Assembly (NCBI GenBank): GCA_022820625.1
Contig: JAJEFE010000141.1
Span: 1 to 64,000 of the forward strand
Length of the DNA stretch: 64,000 bases
Direction: 5' to 3'
From: Gammaproteobacteria bacterium
GTDB taxonomy: Bacteria; Pseudomonadota; Gammaproteobacteria; Steroidobacterales; Rariloculaceae
A program made the translations under genes and the position numbers. Each line of letters starts with the position of its first letter. Position 1 is the stretch's first letter. The notes beneath the pieces were generated by a model. It made no database searches and had not been told where the DNA came from. It saw only the letters and a program-made list of their open reading frames with translations. Below are positions 61,048 through 64,000 of the stretch, piece by piece.

Positions 61048-61842
61048 ATGGAACGGACAACCTGTTCGATCCTCGGAATGATCGTAATGCTGGGATTTTC
61101 GGGCGTTGCAAGCGCGCAATTCGGGACCGGCAGCCCGGTCTCAGCCGAGCCCCTGGAAAATGGCCCGGCGCCGGTTCGAGACCTTGCCGGTGTCTGGACC
61201 CGTATCAGGCCCGAGGGCACATTTCGCAGCGGCGCCACGTGGACTCCGGACCCACCTCAACTGACCGCCTGGGGCGAGGAACGCTTCGCCACGGCGAGGG
61301 ATTCCAATGCCGGCGGCTTCTCGCTTGCGGAAACCAACGATCCGGTCCTTACACGTTGTTATCCGCCAGGAACACCGCGTGTGTATTTCCATCCCTATCC
61401 CTTCGAAATCGTCTATACGGATACGCAGACGATCATGCTTTACGAGTACGATCACACGATCCGCAGAATCTTCACCGACGGGCGAGAGCATCCGGAGGAT
61501 CCGGTGGCCCTGTGGATGGGTCATTCCATCGGGCACTGGGAGGATGACACTACCTTCGTCGTCACGACGGTCGGAATTGACGAGCGCACCTGGATGGATC
61601 GGTCGGGCTACCAGCACAGCGACCAACTCAAGGTGACCGAAGTATTTCGCCGCATCGACTTGCTGAACATGGAAATCGACATCACCCTGGAGGACTCTGT
61701 CGCGCTGGCGGAACCGTGGGTCGCGGAAACACTCTACTACCGGCTGGCTCCGCTGCATTGGGAATTGAGCGAAATCAGCTGCTCGGGTGACTATCTCGAT
61801 TTCGGCGCCTTCGAAAGCTTTCTGGAAAACGGCCAGGAATAG
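61048..61842 (+). CDS. Secreted C-module protein
   Basis: A 264-residue exported protein with GGAGG five bases before the ATG and a signal peptide ending ASAQ. Module landmarks: DLAGVWTR, RCYPPGTPRVYFHPYPFEI, RRIFTDGREHPEDP, MGHSIGHWEDDTTFVV, HSDQLKVTEVFRR and a late ISCSG. The two conserved cysteines could pair. It follows a stand-alone N-module protein by 27 bases, so the fused proteins elsewhere are here split into two co-transcribed genes. Function unknown. Confidence 0.78.
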   Translation: MERTTCSILGMIVMLGFSGVASAQFGTGSPVSAEPLENGPAPVRDLAGVWTRIRPEGTFRSGATWTPDPPQLTAWGEERFATARDSNAGGFSLAETNDPVLTRCYPPGTPRVYFHPYPFEIVYTDTQTIMLYEYDHTIRRIFTDGREHPEDPVALWMGHSIGHWEDDTTFVVTTVGIDERTWMDRSGYQHSDQLKVTEVFRRIDLLNMEIDITLEDSVALAEPWVAETLYYRLAPLHWELSEISCSGDYLDFGAFESFLENGQE

Positions 61843-61865
61843 GCGCGAGCGTCGAGCGCAAAGGC

Positions 61866-62648
61866 ATGGCGAGCATCAAGTTCCCTTGGGCAGTCACGAT
61901 TCTTGCGGCGCTCGTTTTCCCCGCAACGGGTTCTGTGGCGCAGGCGCCGGAAGGAGCACCCGACCTCAGCGGCACGTGGAGCGATCCGCCCCCGAGGGCC
62001 GAGGATAATTTCTGTCACGTCGGCTGCACGGTCGCCGCCCGGGACTACCTTACCCAACTCCTTGACGACCCTGCCAACCTGGACCGTTCCTACGCCGAGT
62101 TGCGGCAGGTAGCCCAGCGCTTCAACTCTTCCGAGCACATCCCGAACCACCTTACGGAAGAGGCGCTTGCCAACTACCCCTTCGACCCCGCCACCAGTCC
62201 GTCGCTGACCCAATGCATGCCGTGGGGATTCACGCGCCAGATACTGGCGCCCCACGCCATGGAACTCACGCAGTTCGATGACCGCGTCACGCTGTACTAT
62301 TCCGAATGGACGGCGCTGCGCACCGTCTATACCGACGGCCGCGCGCTGCCTGCGAATCCCACGCCGAGATTGCTGGGACACTCGGTCGGGCACTACGAAG
62401 GCGATACCCTGGTGGTGGAGACGATCGGGGTGGCCGCGGATCACTCCAATGCAGGCTTCGCCCACAGCGATCAGCTTACGGCTGTCGAGCGTTTCACAAG
62501 ATCAGCCGATGGCAGCCGTCTTGATGTTGAAGTGACATTTTCGGACCCGGCAACGCTGATCACGCCGCTGGTCATGGCACGCGCCTGGGGCTGGGCTCCC
62601 GGTGAGGAAATCTATCCTTACGAAGACTGCGTCATACCGGGAGAGTAA
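61866..62648 (+). CDS. Secreted C-module protein
   Basis: A 260-residue exported protein, signal peptide ending SVAQ. Landmarks: DLSGTWSD, an extra FCHVGCTV pair of cysteines, QCMPWGFTRQILAPHAMEL, LRTVYTDGRALP, LGHSVGHYEGDTLVVETIG, HSDQLTAVERF and a final YEDCVIPGE. It is the second C-module protein in the series and differs from the first by about 60 extra residues after DLSGTW. It starts 23 bases after the previous stop. Confidence 0.78.
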   Translation: MASIKFPWAVTILAALVFPATGSVAQAPEGAPDLSGTWSDPPPRAEDNFCHVGCTVAARDYLTQLLDDPANLDRSYAELRQVAQRFNSSEHIPNHLTEEALANYPFDPATSPSLTQCMPWGFTRQILAPHAMELTQFDDRVTLYYSEWTALRTVYTDGRALPANPTPRLLGHSVGHYEGDTLVVETIGVAADHSNAGFAHSDQLTAVERFTRSADGSRLDVEVTFSDPATLITPLVMARAWGWAPGEEIYPYEDCVIPGE

Positions 62649-62654
62649 CGCCAC

Positions 62655-63131
62655 ATGCCATCCTCCATACGCCTGCAATTGCCAGCGTCAGTCTGCGCAG
62701 CCGTGCTGATGTGCGCGCTGCCGCCCCTGCGTGCACTTGCCCACCATGCCTTTGTCGCGGTTTACGACCCCCGGGAAACCGCGACCATAGAAGGTGAATT
62801 CGCGGGCCTGGAGTTGGTCAATCCCCACGCCCGGGTCTACATAGATGTCACGGCGGAAAACGGCCATATCGAGCAATGGACCGTTGAAGCGGCAGGCAAA
62901 CTGTCCCTGGCCCGGCGGGGATGGACGGACGACATGTTCCGGCAGGGCGAAGTCCTTACTGCTGTCGGTCATCCCGCGTTATCCGGGGCAAACGCGATGT
63001 GGATGGTGAGGATCGTCAGGTCGGACGGCAGCGAATACTATGCTCCGAACGTCGAGGATGCCAACGCCATTGAAGCGGAGCGCCGCGAACGCGCCCGCCG
63101 GGCTCAGGAGCAAGCTCTGGAACAACAATAG
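62655..63131 (+). CDS. DUF6152-type secreted protein (N module alone)
   Basis: A 158-residue exported protein, six bases after the previous stop. The signal peptide ends LRALA and the mature chain starts HHAFVAVYD. Landmarks: LELVNPH, with His 28 residues after the first His, and LARRGWTDDMF. It has a charged C-terminal tail (EAERRERARRAQEQALEQ), probably a helix, which the other members lack. It closes the series and is convergent with the TctC-like gene. Confidence 0.8.
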   Translation: MPSSIRLQLPASVCAAVLMCALPPLRALAHHAFVAVYDPRETATIEGEFAGLELVNPHARVYIDVTAENGHIEQWTVEAAGKLSLARRGWTDDMFRQGEVLTAVGHPALSGANAMWMVRIVRSDGSEYYAPNVEDANAIEAERRERARRAQEQALEQQ

Positions 63132-63189
63132 GACGCGTTGACGCGGTCCAGGAAAACGTCAACAAACCCTGGCGGCCGTTTCTGCAGCG

Positions 63190-64000
63190 TCACCGCACTT
63201 CGTCGACGTAATCGGCCAGAAAGGCCGCGATGGCTTCGGGCACGTCGTACAGGCTGTTGAGAATCTCGGTGCCCTCCTCCGCTCCGATCAGCGGCAGGCT
63301 GAAACCGTACATCGTCTGCTCTTCGGCCTGATATTCAGGGTCGAGCGTCACCCGTACGAAACTCTCCCGAAGGATGGTCACCCGCTCCTCCGGCGTTCCC
63401 GGCGGAAGCAGCGCCGCGTAGACGATGTTGTTCACCCTCGGAAGGATCCACTTGTACAACTCGAACACTTCACCCGAGGGTTCGTTGCCGGTCACCTGCC
63501 GGTAGAACTCCGTGAAGCTCGGAATGTCCGCGGCCACGTCCAGCGGCTTCAGGTTTCCGTCGATGTCCGCCGACGGGTTGTGCCAGAGAGGGATGGCCAG
63601 ACCTTCAGCCACCAGAGTCGGTTCGATTGAAAAGCGGTAGAGGCCCAGGGACGCTACCTGGATATCCACTTCCCTGCGGCGCACCGCATTGAAGACGTCG
63701 GCGGCTCCCTGAAAGCCCGTGATGTAGCGGTATTCCGCACCCAGAGCGTCCAGCGCCAACCGGCCCAGCAGATCGAAGCGCAGCGCCGGACTCTGACCGC
63801 CGAATCGCAGGCCTTCCGCAGTTAGCAAGTCCTCCGGACTCTGCACCTTGTCGGTACGCACGTAGGCCATATTGGGACTCAGCAGGCCGCCTACGAAGGG
63901 CATGGTGGAAAAGTCGGCCCGCAACCCGGGTTCCTTCAGCACGGCTGCCGCGCCGTTGGTGGGCGAAAAGACCACGTGCAATCCGTCGGCCGCAGCCACT
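63190..64000 (-). CDS. TctC/Bug-type binding protein, N-terminus beyond the window
   Basis: At least 269 residues of a periplasmic receptor; the frame stays open to the right edge, so the signal peptide and first strands are missing. Features of the tripartite tricarboxylate receptor family: PNMAYVRTDKVQSPEDLL, LRFGGQSPALRFDLLGRLALDALG, YITGFQGAADVFNAVRRREVDIQ and a helical C-terminal end. It could serve the TctA-TctB permease at 56864-58837, about 4.4 kb away on the same strand and separated by the plus-strand series. Confidence 0.75.
   Translation of the reverse strand, partial: VAAADGLHVVFSPTNGAAAVLKEPGLRADFSTMPFVGGLLSPNMAYVRTDKVQSPEDLLTAEGLRFGGQSPALRFDLLGRLALDALGAEYRYITGFQGAADVFNAVRRREVDIQVASLGLYRFSIEPTLVAEGLAIPLWHNPSADIDGNLKPLDVAADIPSFTEFYRQVTGNEPSGEVFELYKWILPRVNNIVYAALLPPGTPEERVTILRESFVRVTLDPEYQAEEQTMYGFSLPLIGAEEGTEILNSLYDVPEAIAAFLADYVDEVR

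Noticed and set aside
1-64000. Insertion sequences, integrases, tRNA or rRNA genes
   Set aside because: No transposase or integrase motif, no terminal inverted repeats around genes and no tRNA cloverleaf or rRNA segment were recognised on reading both strands.

Overview
The window is chromosomal DNA of a high-GC Gram-negative bacterium, by content a proteobacterium and most likely an uncultured marine or host-associated gammaproteobacterium (inference). The support is two TonB-dependent receptors, a BaeSR-like two-component pair, three TRAP transporters, a tripartite tricarboxylate transporter (TTT), many signal peptides and lipoboxes, and tight 4-bp ATGA/GTGA gene overlaps. No rRNA, tRNA, CRISPR array or insertion sequence was seen. 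The left 2 kb looks lower in GC and holds a decayed reading frame and one unrecognised secreted protein.

Layout. 2.1-5.1 kb (minus): a dctPQM TRAP operon, divergent from a plus-strand operon at 5.3-12.6 kb (GntR regulator, 3-hydroxyisobutyrate-type dehydrogenase, TauE/SafE exporter, sulfatase, TRAP binding protein, fused TRAP permease). This looks like uptake and desulfation of an organosulfur compound. 12.6-17.7 kb (minus): a TAXI-type TRAP transporter followed by three small secreted proteins of a two-domain family. 17.8-21.9 kb: a RelB/YafQ-type toxin-antitoxin pair with a palindromic operator, then a 1141-residue membrane spermidine-synthase-like protein. 22-23.3 kb: an unknown secreted protein and a cupin. 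23.4-31.4 kb (minus): an operon of a haem-containing quinoprotein dehydrogenase, three sulfatases and one secreted two-domain protein. 31.5-33.7 kb: a ricin-like protein and a membrane cluster that includes a 35-residue protein. 33.8-36.2 kb: archaeal-type GAPDH and phosphoglycerate kinase. 36.2-38.4 kb: baeRS-like genes. 38.6-42.4 kb: a TonB receptor and another two-domain protein. 42.5-50.3 kb: beta-propeller, quinoprotein, haem/FG-GAP protein, amidohydrolase and ApbE. 50.3-56.8 kb: GST, esterase, TonB receptor and flavoprotein. 56.9-64 kb: a TctA-TctB fusion, a sulfatase, four more small secreted proteins, and part of a TctC-like binding protein.

The most distinctive theme is a family of nine exported proteins built from two modules, alone or fused. 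Module N (DUF6152-type) always begins, after the predicted signal-peptide cut, with His-His and carries a downstream Asn-Pro-His. Module C has a Cys/Pro-Gly motif, a G-(H/Y)-S motif and a C-terminal Cys. They occur in four places, always beside sulfatases, quinoproteins, TonB receptors or tripartite transporters. I infer a periplasmic system tied to scavenging of sulfated or oxidised organic molecules; the His-His start suggests a possible N-terminal metal site, untested.

Five type I sulfatases, two quinoproteins, two outer-membrane receptors and four tripartite uptake systems in 64 kb point to a specialist in dissolved or host-derived sulfated organic matter. Neither sulfatase-maturation nor PQQ-synthesis genes are present here, so both must be supplied from elsewhere.
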